Shown: positions 10,536 to 20,286 of the stretch, one piece after another | How positions within the stretch are numbered: position 1 is the stretch's first letter | Layout: every line of letters starts with the position of its first letter | NCBI GenBank assembly: GCA_037355855.1 | Contig: CM074767.1 | Span: 124,001-188,000, forward strand | Length of the DNA: 64,000 bases | From: Pseudo-nitzschia pungens | Lineage: Eukaryota > Bacillariophyta > Bacillariophyceae > Bacillariales > Bacillariaceae | Reading direction: 5' to 3' | The notes under the pieces: generated by a model | Database searches by the model: none | Seen by the model: the letters and a program-made list of their open reading frames with translations, nothing else | What the model was told of the DNA's origin: nothing | Made by a program: the position numbers and the translations under genes

Positions 10536-11810
10536 ATGAACGCGACGACAACGACCACCATCACTGGCAGACGGCGCTCGACTCCGCGAAGGAATCCCCT
10601 CGCCGCCGGTACCACCGCCGCGGCTTTCGTGGCCTGCTGCTGCCTCGCTGCGATATCGACGCCCCCCGCCGAAGCGGGACTCGCCACCATGGGACTCCGG
10701 CGCGACAAAATGCCGGTCGAAGCAAGCGACGAGCTCTTCGAACGCCTGGAGCAGACCCGACGCCTGCAGGCCCGCCAGATGCAGGAACTCCTCGTCGAAA
10801 CCGGAATCCAAACCGAAACCGCCGCCGCCGAGATCGAGGAGAAGCTCTTTGGCAAATCGAATCCGGAAAGTCCGTTCGATTCCGATTCCGATTCCAATTC
10901 CAATTCCACCAGCGGCGAAGAAGAAGAAGACTTTTTCGAGGTTCCCGCCGAGGAGGAACCGACCGTGGACTTTGATTTCGCGCCGATCGAAGCAGCGGCC
11001 GGAGCCGAAGCCGGAGCTTCAATCGCAACCGAACCTCAACAGAAAGCCGAGCCGGGACTGCAAACCATCTCGGACCCTGCGGTGGTGAAGATTCGAACCA
11101 CCGGACCGCGGGGGGGACGAGACGACGCAGCGCCCCACCTGCAACCCACGGAGATTTCCTTCATGATCGTAAGTTCAGCGCAGAGTGTGTTTTCGGCGGG
11201 ACGACTAGTACCACTGGGTGCGATGCAAAGCAAAGGATTGCGCAACCCAGGGCATCCCAACCAATCCAATCCAATCCAATTCAATCATACGGTTCACTAG
11301 GATTGGCTCGATCACTATTATTATTATTTGTGCTGTCTGGTCGTCACTACTAGTCACTAGTACTAGTCACTCACTCGCTCATTCACTCACCCATCCCCAC
11401 CCATTGTTTGACCAAATCCCTCGTCGTCCGATGCAACCCAGATGATGGAAGACTTTCGGTATTCCAACGGCGCCGAATCCGTAGAGCAGATTGGCATCGG
11501 CACGAAATTCGGATTCTCCGGACGGATCGTCACCAAAGCGGAAGAACTGGGTGTGGCTAGCGGATCGTGCACCGTCACCAGCGACATCAAAAAGGAACTG
11601 AGCTACTGCGATATTTTCCACAGGATCGAAACGGACAACTTTGGCGGATTCGGCTCCGTCATGGTGGCCGGGAGCGCCGACGAGGTGGGCGGACGATTCC
11701 TGGTGACAGGAACCGGTGGTTCCCTCCAATCGACCCACCAGGGATACGCCATGGTTCAGTTCGACCCGGCGGGGAATCCGGTCCTGTACGTGCTGCTCAA
11801 GCTTTTTTAA
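10536..11810 (+). CDS. Secreted beta-barrel protein, allene-oxide-cyclase/dirigent-like (copy A)
   Basis: Two exons: 10536-11168 and 11442-11810, with a 273-nt GT-AG intron (GTAAGTTC donor, CCCAG acceptor, phase 0). The protein is about 333 aa. Residues 1-48 hold a basic start and a signal peptide (AAAFVACCCLAAIS...AEA). Exon 1 then encodes a helical segment (DELFERLEQTRRLQARQMQELL) and an acidic Asp/Ser/Glu linker. Exon 2 encodes the compact domain: GIGTKFGFSGRIV, GSCTVTSD, LSYCDIFHRI, a FGSVMVAGSA strand, FLVTGTGGSLQSTHQGYAMV and a C-terminal LYVLLKLF strand. That order matches the small barrels of allene oxide cyclases and dirigent proteins. Two more copies of the domain occur at 41556-42422 and 43655-44038. 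The ligand or reaction is unknown. Confidence 0.75.
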
Positions 11811-11834
11811 GAGAGAGAGAGAGAGAGAGAGAGA
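11811..11834. repeat. (GA)n dinucleotide repeat
   Basis: About twelve GA units starting directly after the TAA stop codon of the barrel gene, so it lies in its 3' UTR. Confidence 0.9.
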
Positions 11835-12391
11835 CATTGCTGCAGGTCTCGAAACGATTTAGGAGGATTGCTGGGCTGAAGTTAATGACCAAGTCCACCA
11901 ACCATTCATATACTACTGTAGCCAACCGGAGACGGTACAGTACCGAGCGTAGATGAGTCGAGCCGAATGCACGCCCGTCATGGCCCCGTGCGCATGCCGT
12001 ACATTATCCTGAATTTCCTGTTTTTGCTTGTGTGTGTTGGATTGCTACGGTATGTCGCCCGGTCTGAGCATTGCGAGACGGAGTTTTGTTGCCGCAGAGT
12101 ACTGTTTACCATACGATTCACGGCTGCCTACTATAGTTCTTGTAGATACTTGTGAAATTAATGGCTATACATACCTACTAGTAGCTGTACTAGTACTAGT
12201 TTTACTCGCATGTTTTTGTTTCCAAACAATTATACAACTACATATAATTATACTATTCTTATTACTAGTACTAGTATATATAAATGAAGAATAATATAGT
12301 AGAATTGTTGGTGCCACGAAGGGAATCCGGTAGTAGACTGCTGGTACCAACCTCAAAACATTGCTGGCTTGTTGGGTTCTGAATTGTTACT
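11835..12391. other. Intergenic spacer between convergent genes
   Basis: AT-rich convergent 3' flank. A TAS array lies at about 12172-12275 (TAGTAGCTGTACTAGTACTAG and degenerate copies). No gene recognised. Confidence 0.55.
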
Positions 12392-13490
12392 TCATTTCGA
12401 GTGCAGAGACTTCTTGTTGCTCCTGCTCGTCCTGCGGGCCTCGGTCTTTTGGTGGCACGCATCCACCTGCTTGAGCATCCCCGACACGGTAAGTGAGAAC
12501 CCAAAGAGGTAGACCCCGATCCACGGGACGGCGATCGATTCCACGACGGAGAGGATGCCCCGGTCGTCTTCCAAAAGACCCGGAACGGGCGGCAACAAGC
12601 CCAGGACGAAGCACACGGCGCAGGCCGAGAGTCCGACTCCAAACGAATTCGCCCAGTACAGGGCCATCGAGTAGGGCTTGGTCCAGGTGTTGTGTGAGGC
12701 CTGAAAGGCCAACAGACACGCCACGATTCGCAGCTTGTGCAGCTGCAGCATCAAAGAGGATGGGTCTTGTTGGGCGTATGTGTTGGCGTGTGCAGCGGGC
12801 GTGCTCGACAACCACCGCGGTGGTTGCGGTCGCCGCTACGAAGGAGTTTTCCATTAGAACCCAGCACATGGTCAAGTGTTGTACCAGAACCCCGGCGTGG
12901 TGGAGGATCAACCAGTACGGGACTCCCCCGACGCTGCCGCTGCTGCTATTCTTCTTCCCATGGTGGTTGCTCTTGGTGTCGTTCTTCGCGCCGCCGAGCT
13001 TCACGCGGGCGTTGGCAAAGTCAAAGACGTATGCGACAAAACGGCTCGCAATCGAGCCCTTGAGGTAGGTCTTGGTCACCGAGCACCAAAAAGGACTGAA
13101 CGTTTGCTCGACATTCAGTTCGAGATTCAGTTCGAGATTCAGTTCGAGATTCTGTTCGAGATTCGACACGGCAATGGCCGCCAACAGGAACCAACACACG
13201 GAAAACTCGAGTTTCTGAAGGCTCGTTCGGAGGCGGTAGTGGTCGCTCAGGAACCGGCAGGTGACTTCCCAAAATGGGTTTGTGGTGGTGGTGGTGGTGG
13301 TTGTAGCGGTTTTTGTGGTTTCGTTTTTGGTAGGGCTGCCGACGAGTGAAATTGCAGTTGCCATCTCCTCGGTGAACTTGTTGGTAGTAATGGTGGTGTC
13401 ATGAAGGGTGTGGAGGACCTGGTGGTGCGTGGTGTAAGCCTTGCCGGTGGGAAGGTTTCGGCGATTGCTTTCGGTTGTGACACACATCAT
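12392..13490 (-). CDS. Multi-pass membrane protein, TLC-domain-like
   Basis: Two exons on the minus strand: 13490-12840 and 12742-12392. The 97-nt intron (12839-12743) has a GTAGCG donor and a TTTGATGCTGCAG acceptor, and splicing is phase 0. It resolves a frame change that would otherwise break the gene. The product is 333 aa. A Thr-rich N-terminus leads to hydrophobic segments around LEFSVCWFLLAAIAVS, VPYWLILHHAGVLVQHL, LRIVACLLAFQASHNTW, FGVGLSACAVCFVLGLL and WIGVYLFGFSLTVSG. The HH pair in the second helix followed by a MENS segment fits TRAM/LAG1/CLN8 (TLC) proteins, which act in ER lipid metabolism, but the match is by eye. Residues NLEQ-NLEL-NLEL-NLEL-NVEQ are encoded by 12-nt tandem repeats. 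The tail is basic. Confidence 0.6.
13105..13168 (-). repeat. 12-nt in-frame tandem repeat in the TLC-like gene
   Basis: About five copies of a 12-base unit (attcagttcgag on the plus strand) encode the tetrapeptide N-L-E-L/Q between the first two hydrophobic segments. Confidence 0.8.
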
Positions 13491-15461
13491 GGTTGGTTGG
13501 TTGGATTTGGATTTAGATTAGTTTCTTAGCTGCTTTGGTAGCTTGTGCTTATCAGAATTGTGAGAGCCAGGTGGGAGGACCGGTTGGTTTGTCTCTTTCT
13601 TCGTCGTTAGCTTGCTATCTAGTGGGTGGGTAGGTACTAGGTAGCTACAAGCACGACCGATACTATCGAAACTAGTGTTGAATCATGCACGGGAATTTTA
13701 TTTGGTCCAATTTTTATGGAAAAGTGGCGATGGAGTAAGTTGCGTTGCATCTCTGGGTCGGGTTTGTCCACGACACACTAGTAGGACCAGAATACTTTTA
13801 ATTAAGAGACACCGGCTGCTTCGAGGTCGTAAAAATCCTTATTATTTATCCAATTTTTGGATGGTGCGTGAACCCAACGTTGCTGCTATCTGTCGTGATA
13901 CTTTTTTGAGAGTGGCTCATTATTCCCCCAGAATGCCGGGGTGAGGTCTCACCCGTCCAGTAACGTACTCTCCCAAGTAGTCAGCACATAAACCGACGCT
14001 AAGCATTCCGTGACAATCTTCATACTACTTAATAAGACACTTCGTAGTGCTGAAAATTGCATAATTTGCGATTAACCCAGAGCAACACTGGCGGGTCTGG
14101 ATGAAAGAGAGAGTGTCGTTTGAAGGGAATGCATCTGCCAAAAATCCATAAAAAAATCAATCAACAAAACTTTTTCCCAGTTTGATCCAATATAGCCTCT
14201 TCCCAAAATCGGTACGATAGTTTCAAGCAGTATCGCTGTCCAAAGAAGCCATTGATTCCTCATGAAGAAACTCAGTTTTGTCGCGAAGAGACGACGAATG
14301 ATAGTTTCTCTTAATTATTCAACTTCTCCCTGTTACATGTACACGAACTCAATACAATTAAAATCAAAGTTATCACTGTAATTTTATCAATCTGCGAAGC
14401 TAATATATCTAGACCGTGCTAAGATCGATAGAATCGACAACTAGCTGTTGTTGGTGTTGAATCTGCATTTCCGTGTACGTTCGAATGGAATCGTCATGAG
14501 ACTTACATTATTTTTTGTTTCTTGTCAAATTATGCGGAAGTAAGTTCGGGTAACTACTACTACTACTACTACTACTACTATTACAAGTAGAGACGTATTG
14601 ATATACACATGAACTCTTACTGTGGAGAGCCAGACTTGTTTCGAACTTAAATTATCAATTAGATACTTCCAATGCAGAAACGTCAACACAGCATGGATCG
14701 AATTTCGACAATTTATTTGTTTCTTCTGTTCGTTCCGTGTCGAGAAGAAGAACAGTCGTACTACCGGGAGCTAGTGTTTGATGAATGGTCTGTTGGTTCG
14801 TTGCGCCGCGACCCAGAAGTACGCAGTTGAAAGTAAGTTGGTAGTTGCATCATGGTTACTAGTAGTGGTCAAATGGCGAGAAGCCTGTGAAGCATGACTA
14901 GTGCATGATGACTGAATAGGAGTTTTTTTGATTGAATTTGCTTTCGTAGTCGTCAACTGAGATTGTCAGAATAGATTCGATTGTTTGTTGCGCACCGATT
15001 GAACTTCAATCGATGCGCATCACATCGCATATCACATTGTACTGCACTGTACCTCACCGCACCGAACTTATCACGAACCGGAACAGGGACTGCTTTTGGA
15101 GCTCCCATTGAAACTACCTACCACGGTTGTAGCGGCATTGGCACTGACGGTGGGAGCGCCTAAAAGATGAATGAAGGAATGAAGGGATCACTCGAATCGA
15201 TCACTTTATTTTCTTTTAACAACGACCCAAAAAATTCTGTAAATGCTAGTAGTGGCCACAGCGAAGCAGGGCAAATGGTACTAGTAGTACGAAGCAGAAA
15301 TAGCATCATGATCTATTCGTCTTCTTGATAGCAGCAGAGACCACGTCCCAGCCCCTTCGTTCTGTGTCTTCGGTGTAGTATATCGTCGTAATCAAAGATT
15401 GGAGTATAAAATTTTTCCTCATTCTGATCATATTATTTCTTGTCAAATGCAAGAACTGCTT
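13491..15461. other. Intergenic spacer
   Basis: AT-rich spacer with a (TAC)n run at about 14555-14582 and TAS fragments near 15248-15290. Short open frames have no recognisable domains. A tRNA or 5S rRNA was looked for around 13930-14030 and not found. Confidence 0.5.
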
Positions 15462-16040
15462 CTAGTAATAGTAGTAGTAATAGTGTCGTTGCCCCCCCCT
15501 CTTGCTGCCCTTTCCCCTCCTGTCACTCTTTCCCCCCTTCCTGCTACTCTTTCTTTCGTCCCTGCAGCTCTCCTCATCTCGTCGTCCATTCTTGCTACCC
15601 TTGCCACTCTTGCCACCTTTGTCACTCTTGCTACCTTTGCCACTCTTGCTACTCTTGCTACTCTTGCCACCCTTTTCACTCTTTCCATTCCTTCCATCGT
15701 TGCAGCTCTTTCCATTCTTGCTACCCTTTCCATTCTTGCAGCTCTTTCTCTCGTTCTTGCTACTCTTTCCATTCTTGCAGCTCTTTCCATCCCGACTGCT
15801 CTTTCTTTCTTTCTTGGATCCCTTGGTGTTGGGAGCAGAGATACGTTGGGGGGTTCGTTTCTTGGATCCCTTAAACGATCGTCTCGCCAAAATGCGGGTG
15901 ACTCCAACTGCAATACTATTCTTGCTATCGTCCTCGATGATGATGGCGGCGTTGGTGTAGCAGAGACGAGTACTAGCGAGGAGTACTACTAGTATTAGTA
16001 CTAGTAGGACAAGAATGGGTGGCTTGAGATGCTTCACCAT
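15462..16040 (-). CDS. Silaffin-like Lys/Ser-rich secreted protein
   Basis: Single exon of 192 aa from ATG 16040. Residues 1-31 form a strong signal peptide or anchor (MVKHLKPPILVLLVLILVV then ASTRLCYTNAA). After a short linker with ILARRSFKG, the rest is almost entirely Lys, Ser, Gly, Asn, Arg and Cys. The core has lysine at every third position in an unbroken series (KSSKSSKSGKGSKSDKGGK and onward), giving at least eight KXXK steps, flanked by SCKNGK and RKS motifs. The chain ends in six tyrosines and a stop. KXXK and lysine clusters direct silaffins to silica in diatoms, where the lysines are methylated or polyamine-modified and the serines phosphorylated. That knowledge supports a biosilica matrix role, but composition alone does not prove it. 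The DNA is a degenerate 9-nt repeat, so slippage could generate it. The antisense strand is also open over this stretch, but it encodes a hydrophobic repeat of low plausibility. Confidence 0.7.
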   Translation of the reverse strand: MVKHLKPPILVLLVLILVVLLASTRLCYTNAAIIIEDDSKNSIAVGVTRILARRSFKGSKKRTPQRISAPNTKGSKKERKSSRDGKSCKNGKSSKNERKSCKNGKGSKNGKSCNDGRNGKSEKGGKSSKSSKSGKGSKSDKGGKSGKGSKNGRRDEESCRDERKSSRKGGKSDRRGKGSKRGGQRHYYYYYY

Positions 16041-16982
16041 AGTGATAAACAATAAAGTTGTGTTAGTTTATTTAGAGGAGTAGTGTGGTGCAGTCTAGTT
16101 GGTATGAATTTTTGTGTTGCTGTTGTGTAGTTTGTCGGTGTCTTGGATTGTGACGGCAGAGTTTTTATGTTGCGAAGAGAATGAAACGTGAATTTCTCAA
16201 AGAAAATATCAGAGGCATAGGTTTTAGGGTGATTCCTATTGACTTCCATGCGCCCAACCAAAGACAGAAAAAAGGACTCAGAAAAAAATGTCGGGTTGAA
16301 AAAGGTACTTCATTTTTTGGTAGGGCTATATCAGGCAAAGAATACATTTGCAAATAATCTGTCCAAGATGTGTCATGCTATTACATGATATCATTATGTT
16401 TCTGCTTTTGGCGAAGTTTCAACGCATGTCGCTCTCTTTCATCGTTCGAGGTTGTCGCATGCCAAGAAACCAGGGCGGACGAGAGATAAGAAAGTGTGTT
16501 TGATATTTTTCAAAGATACAAAAGTGAGCTTGAGAGATATTTTTTTTTGTTGATGAAAACAAAAACTACACGTTTTTTTATGTACGTGCTCGTATGTATT
16601 ACTGTGACGAAGTACGAAGTATTATTGTGATCAAGATAGGAGTAATATATCAGTAAACCTTACCGGCAAGGGTTCTCGCATGCAAGAAGGCTGATGTGAT
16701 AGCTCGCATGTGTGCGTTCTGCCAAAAGAAATCTAGACGCAGTTTTATGAAGATATCCAAGAAGGTGCTATGATCTGTGCTAAGGCTCCTGTGTAGAGAG
16801 TGTACTGCTGGGGCTACAGGCAGTAGCATCCAGTTGCTGACTAACAGGGGGTGCTGTTAAAATGTAGCTGAAACAGGGTTTAAGAAGCTGATAGGTCCTA
16901 AGGCAAGCTTGGAGATATGCAGCATGTTACGGTTACAATTTAACAGGTGCTGAGCTGAGTGCTAGAGCTGTGTGCTAAATGG

Positions 16983-17068
16983 TTAGCAACAGGCTCAGCA
17001 ACAGGCTTGGCAATAGGCTCAGCAACAGGCTTGGCAATAGGCTTAGCAACAGGCTTAGTAGCAACAGA
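16983..17068. repeat. Degenerate 12-nt tandem repeat
   Basis: About seven copies of ggctcagcaaca / ggcttggcaata in alternation, within non-coding spacer. Confidence 0.75.
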
Positions 17069-17118
17069 CCTATCCTGTTTGGTATGGGGGTGCTAACAAG
17101 AAGTTACTAGGGTCGTCG

Positions 17119-17142
17119 CGTACGATTTGTACCAATCGTACG
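17119..17142. repeat. Perfect 9-bp inverted repeat (hairpin)
   Basis: Arms cgtacgatt and aatcgtacg flank the six-base loop tgtacc. It lies in non-coding spacer and its role is unknown. Confidence 0.8.
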
Positions 17143-18610
17143 TACCCCGAGTATAGCACCCGTAATGGTGTAGCTAAATGCTACAGGGTTAGGGTTGCTA
17201 ATGCTACGAGATACTGAAGATGCTAACCTACCATGATACCATGCTAAGATACTATGCTACCGCCGGGGTCGGGTCATTGGTGTATAATATGTACTATGAC
17301 CGGATACCTGACCCAGACAGTTACCCAACGAGCTAGCATACGTTTGGATCTAATAATTAAGCGGAGCTACGCTACGATACGAGTACTCAGCGAAGCTACG
17401 CTACTCCGTGCGATACGCTACTCCGTAGAATACAGTACCGGAGCTACAGAGCTCTGTTATTATACGAGTTAGCGGAACGCTGTCACGATACGATACAGAG
17501 CTGAGCTGCGCTCAGCTCCTGCCACGATATATTCACTCTTTCTTTTTCACTCTAAAATAAACACACCTATCATGCCCTCCCTTTCGATCGATTCCAATGT
17601 ACCTCTAGGGAAGTACCTTGTAGTAACTAAGTGTATGCAATAGAACCTGAACAGTGCCCACTGTAGACTCACTATTTGCCAGGACTTTACGTACTATTAT
17701 TGTTAGGGCTTTCCCCTATTTTTCAGTACGCAGTACGAGACGATTTATCTACGGATCGATTATCTACGAGATTGCTGACGAGCAATATCAACGCAGTTTT
17801 GCGAGTACAAGCAGAAGCTATTGAATAGACATTCACAATACTTGTAAAAGTATCACAAATATTCAAAATTCTAAGACGGATCGATAATACAATCGTTTAG
17901 GCGTTTAGCATGTGATGTCACAAACAGAAATGATAATTCTATTATGGCGAATTGTATCCTTCAAGTCAGTAGCTGTATATTCCCATACTTCAAATATTAT
18001 TATCAGCTCCCGCAATTCGTCCGTACATGTAATAAAAATCAAATCTCGAAATTGGTCTTTCAGCATGTACAATCCATACGATTAGTACTTTGTACTGTGC
18101 ATAGTAGTGAGACGACGCTTGCTGAGAGGTACGGGACGTCGTGCCTAAACCAATCGATGGATGTTGTGAGTTGCAGAGAGACTTCGCGCAGTTAGGGCGA
18201 GGGTGGTGGTGTATTGAGTTGGGTTATTCGATACATCGGTTTCAATGAATGCGAAAAATATTACAATATGGATTTCCTACCATTCGCACGGTTGCCATGC
18301 TTCTTGGAACGGATGCAGCAGGTTGTCGTCGATCTCAAAAAACTAAATCGGTGGGGTGTACTAGCAATTCCTTTTCATTCGTATTGATTACCGATCCGAT
18401 GCAAGAGGAAACGAGACCAGAACCAATATCTTAAATTCTCAGACAAAAAGTCAATTCCGCATTCTGACTCCGATTTTCACGAGCAGAAAGTCCCAAACAC
18501 TAACTGAGAACTATTTTAACGACAAGACCAAATCCAGCCATTGGAACAGAACCCGAGAAGTGCTGATGCTTCCTTGGAAACTCCCACGTTTGCCATGCTC
18601 CTGCATTTCA

Positions 18611-18979
18611 TTATTGTCTTGTCGAACTGCTTGAGCTCGTGCTGCTGGATCCGGGCGTGGGAGCGACCGTGGGAGAGGCGGTGGGCGATTTGGTTGGCGA
18701 TTTAGTTGGCGATTTGGTTGGCGTTTTGGTTGGTGATTCGGTGGGCGTTTTGGTCGGCGTTTTGGTCAATGACGTGGTGGGCGACTTGGTGATGATTCCT
18801 GCAGTCTTCTTCTGCTTCTTGGTGAGCTTTTTGTAGGTAGGAGCGGGGGTTGCCTTTTTGGATGCCTTGGCCAAGGCACGACGAGTGTTTCCATCGGCGT
18901 TCCCGTACTCGATGATGGCGGCGTTAACAGAGAACGCCATTAAGGCGATACCAAGAGCAGCAGGCTTGAAGTACATCAT
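18611..18979 (-). CDS. Small secreted Lys/Thr/Pro-repeat protein
   Basis: Single exon of 122 aa starting at ATG 18979 (followed by a second ATG). A signal peptide (MMYFKPAALGIALMAFSVNA) precedes a basic segment (RRALAKASKKATPAP, KKLTKKQKK). A tandem series of TPTK, SPTE and SPTK tetrapeptides follows, placing Lys every fourth residue, and the protein ends in a Ser-rich tail. There is no globular domain. Thr/Pro/Ser repeats of this kind are often O-glycosylated linkers or wall proteins in diatoms. The regular lysine spacing suggests an extracellular or biomineral-associated polycation, but this is inference. Confidence 0.65.
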   Translation of the reverse strand: MMYFKPAALGIALMAFSVNAAIIEYGNADGNTRRALAKASKKATPAPTYKKLTKKQKKTAGIITKSPTTSLTKTPTKTPTESPTKTPTKSPTKSPTKSPTASPTVAPTPGSSSTSSSSSTRQ

Positions 18980-20286
18980 GGCAACAAATCAATTTTAGTT
19001 GGTCTTGGATTGGTGTATTATTTTGTGGGATTATGAGTTGCTAAAGTGATGACGTTGAAGCTGCGTTTTTTTTTTGTGCCTCAACTTTTTTGGTGTTACT
19101 AATTCCACATAAAGTTCGCAGTGAAAATGATTTGGAACACTCCTTGGAGGTCAAGACTACACTCGTATTAAAATCTTACATTCTGCTAGCGTTGTTACGC
19201 AAGAGGTGCGGTTCTTTCAGACCGAGTAAGTGTCCCATTCAATTGATCATCAATTTTACTACTAATTGGTATCCTCGTAACGCATCATTTCCGCGAAAGT
19301 CATATCAAGCTATTTGGAGAATCTCGCCCGGCTTGAAAGAATGATGATTATTTTTACGTTGAGAGAGGAATGACTCGCCGAAAACGAATTAAAATGAGAC
19401 GTGGAGACCCATTTTATACGCATAAAAAGAACATGTTCAACTCGACAGCGCATGACTCACTCCTCGCTGAAGACATGCAAAAACCAAATAAATTTCAGAA
19501 ACCGTTTAAAATCAAATAATGACGGATGAAAGAAGGGCGCTGTGAGGTTGAAAAGAGCAACCTAAGAGAAGTATTATTTGAGTGCTATGTAGAATTTATC
19601 GAAGCTCCTTTGGCATCATACCACAAAAGTACTTTCTGCATTGGTGGGGAGGTCTGGGAAGCAACGATCGATTTTATGCGTGAGAACACTAGTTGTACAA
19701 GCAGCATGTTCTCGATGGGGGGGGGGTTCGTCGATTTAAATTTGTTGAGAGACCTCACGAATTATTTTCTAAAGTTTCATTATTATTACTACTATTTTTT
19801 ATCAATGGATTACGTATATGGTAGTTCGAGGATACTGTGCTCTATTCGACCATAATAGAAGTAATAATAATCCACGTCCTGAAACGTTGGTTCCGAGCGA
19901 GCTAGCCCCGAAACTGAATCAGCATTTATTTGGCAATGAATGTGCCGTGCGTGAATATCGCAAGAGAATTTTTGCGAAGGTCGTAGTAATGTAATTTATG
20001 TTTGGAGCGAACTAGATGCCGTGGGTTCATTCGTTAACAATTCGTTGTTTCTATCATTTAATATCGGATATCGGCATCCTTTCTTTCGTTAGTTGCATCC
20101 TTCGAGCGGTGTACAACTCGTTTCATTCTTGCGCGCAGCCAAAACTCCTCACACAGATTGTGTAGCATACTAGCATACTACAATTATAACAATAGTGATA
20201 GCGACGCGTCTCTCCGATCAATCCTTTCGGTCCGGCAAAACACGCCCGAGCAAGCGATGGTCCCATCCTCCTCCAGTTCATTGTCG
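18980..20286. other. Intergenic spacer
   Basis: AT-rich with TTATTATT runs near 19778-19800. An open frame at 19526-19855 has no recognisable domain and poor composition. No RNA gene recognised. Confidence 0.5.

Larger units (their letters stand above)
16041..18610. other. Intergenic spacer with degenerate 12-nt repeats and a hairpin
   Basis: AT-rich first part. At 16983-17068 lies a degenerate 12-nt tandem repeat (ggctYRgcaaYa). At 17119-17142 there is a perfect 9-bp inverted repeat. From 17330 to 17530 there are GAGCTACGCTACGATACG-like words. I see no gene. Confidence 0.5.

Noticed and set aside
13930..14030. Possible structured RNA (5S-like) in a GC-richer stretch
   Set aside because: Does not match the conserved 5S core and no closing stem is seen.
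15399..15992. Plus-strand open frame over the silaffin-like gene
   Set aside because: Hydrophobic Leu/Ala/Thr repeat peptide with no start context or domain. The opposite strand has a signal peptide and regular Lys/Ser sequence.
17183..17196. Telomere-like GGGTTAGGGTT
   Set aside because: Only about one and a half units in internal spacer, with no array.
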